This document shows positions 1-5,200 of a stretch of 5,200 bases of DNA, in pieces. A program made the position numbers and the translations under genes. Position 1 is the stretch's first letter. The number at the start of each line of letters is the position of its first letter. Below the pieces are notes generated by a model that had not been told where the DNA came from, did no database searches, and was given only the letters and a program-made list of their open reading frames with translations. Source of the stretch: Bifidobacterium breve (GTDB lineage Bacteria; Actinomycetota; Actinomycetes; Mycobacteriales; Mycobacteriaceae); NCBI GenBank assembly GCA_943331415.1, contig CALQLM010000128.1, forward strand, positions 1 to 5,200, in the 5' to 3' direction.

Positions 1-2401
<2,401 letters not shown>

Positions 2402-2405
<4 letters not shown>

Positions 2406-3219
2406 GCACGCACGCGCTTCAGGGCAAGATCGTCGTGGTCAAGTACGGCGGCAACGCGATGACCGATGAGACGCTCAAGGCGGCCTTCGCCGATGACATG
2501 GTGGCACTGCTCAAAGTGGGGATCCACCCGGTCGTGGTGCACGGCGGTGGACCGCAGATCAGTGCGATGCTCAAACGCCTCGGGATTCCCGGTGAGTTCA
2601 AGGGTGGGTTCCGGGTCACCACACCCGAGGTGCTCGATATCGCCCGCATGGTGCTGTTCGGGCAGGTCGGCCGAGAACTGGTCAACCTGATCAACGTCCA
2701 CGGCCCGTACGCGGTCGGACTGACCGGCGAAGACGCCCGGCTTCTGACTGCGGTGCGGCGCACAGTGATGGTCGACGGCGTCGAGACCGATATCGGACTG
2801 GTCGGCGATGTGGAGAGCGTCAACACCGCGGTGGTGCACGATCTCATTGCGGCCGGACGTATTCCGGTGATCTCCACCATCGCCCCGGATGCCGGGGGCG
2901 TGGTGCACAACATCAACGCCGACACCGCCGCCGCAGCCGTCGCCGAGGCGCTGGGTGCCGCGACACTGCTGATGCTCACTGACGTTGAAGGGCTCTACAC
3001 CCGCTGGCCGGATCGCGACTCACTGGTCAACGAAATCGATACCGACACCCTGGCCGACTTGCTGCCCAACTTGGAGGAGGGCATGGTGCCCAAGATCGAA
3101 GCGTGTCTGCGTGCGGTCACCTCCGGGGTGCCCAGCGCTCATGTGATCGACGGCCGGGTTGCCCATAGCGTGCAGGCCGCACTGTTCAGCGACTCGGGCT
3201 CCGGCACGAAAGTCATCCG

Positions 3220-3223
<4 letters not shown>
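2402..3223 (+). CDS. argB: ArgB: N-acetylglutamate kinase, lacking the N-terminal regulatory helix
   Basis: This 273-residue amino-acid kinase phosphorylates N-acetylglutamate with ATP, the second step and usual control point of the cyclic arginine pathway. Catalytic features are intact: Lys14 in [10 protein letters not shown], the glycine loop HGGG at 47-50, the substrate-binding stretch [15 protein letters not shown] with Asn170 and Asp174, [11 protein letters not shown], and Lys231 in MVPKIEA. Two regulatory features are absent. The Lys strand begins at residue 9, about 20 residues earlier than in the M. tuberculosis protein (294 residues as I recall), so the interlacing N-terminal helix of arginine-inhibited kinases is missing. 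Near the C-terminus Ala260 replaces the conserved Glu of the E-L-F-T-D-x-G-x-G-T motif. The start is firm: ATG 2402 overlaps the argJ stop in ATGA, and upstream in this frame there is no ATG, GTG or TTG before a TGA at 2357-2359. Loss of arginine inhibition is inferred, not shown. Confidence 0.97.

Positions 3224-5200
<1,977 letters not shown>

Overview
The window is a high-GC (roughly 65-70%) actinobacterial stretch carrying the arginine biosynthesis operon, read entirely on the + strand. The proteins match, nearly residue for residue in places, what I remember of the Mycobacterium ArgC, ArgJ, ArgB, ArgD and ArgF proteins, and the pheT-argC junction is also mycobacterial. I infer a Mycobacterium or close relative; species cannot be assigned from sequence reading alone.

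Layout: bases 1-74 are the last codons of pheT (phenylalanyl-tRNA synthetase beta chain). Bases 75-147 are a short AT-rich control region with a perfect 14-bp palindrome and a weaker second copy, which I read as a pair of ArgR operators (ARG boxes) over the argC promoter. Then come argC (148-1182), argJ (1179-2405), argB (2402-3223), argD (3220-4398) and argF (4395 to the window end, about 39 residues short of its stop). All four internal junctions are 4-base stop/start overlaps, alternately GTGA and ATGA, so the genes are almost certainly co-transcribed and translationally coupled. There is no gene-free stretch longer than 73 bases.

Function: ArgJ makes N-acetylglutamate by moving the acetyl group from N-acetylornithine to glutamate. 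ArgB phosphorylates it, ArgC reduces the acyl phosphate to the semialdehyde, ArgD transaminates that to N-acetylornithine, ArgJ releases ornithine and recycles the acetyl group, and ArgF carbamoylates ornithine to citrulline. In this cyclic pathway the usual enzyme-level brake is arginine inhibition of ArgB.

Most notable point: no novel multi-gene system is present, but ArgB is unusual. It lacks the roughly 20-residue N-terminal helix that builds the arginine-inhibited hexamer in related kinases, and it has Ala where those enzymes have a conserved arginine-site Glu near the C-terminus. Both changes lie in the same allosteric site while the catalytic residues are intact, suggesting a lineage that has lost or weakened arginine feedback on this step. 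The second point is the operator: GCA trinucleotides recur every 10 bases four times, and the ArgR palindrome overlaps both the likely promoter and an alternative ArgC start codon, in a leader with no ribosome binding site.
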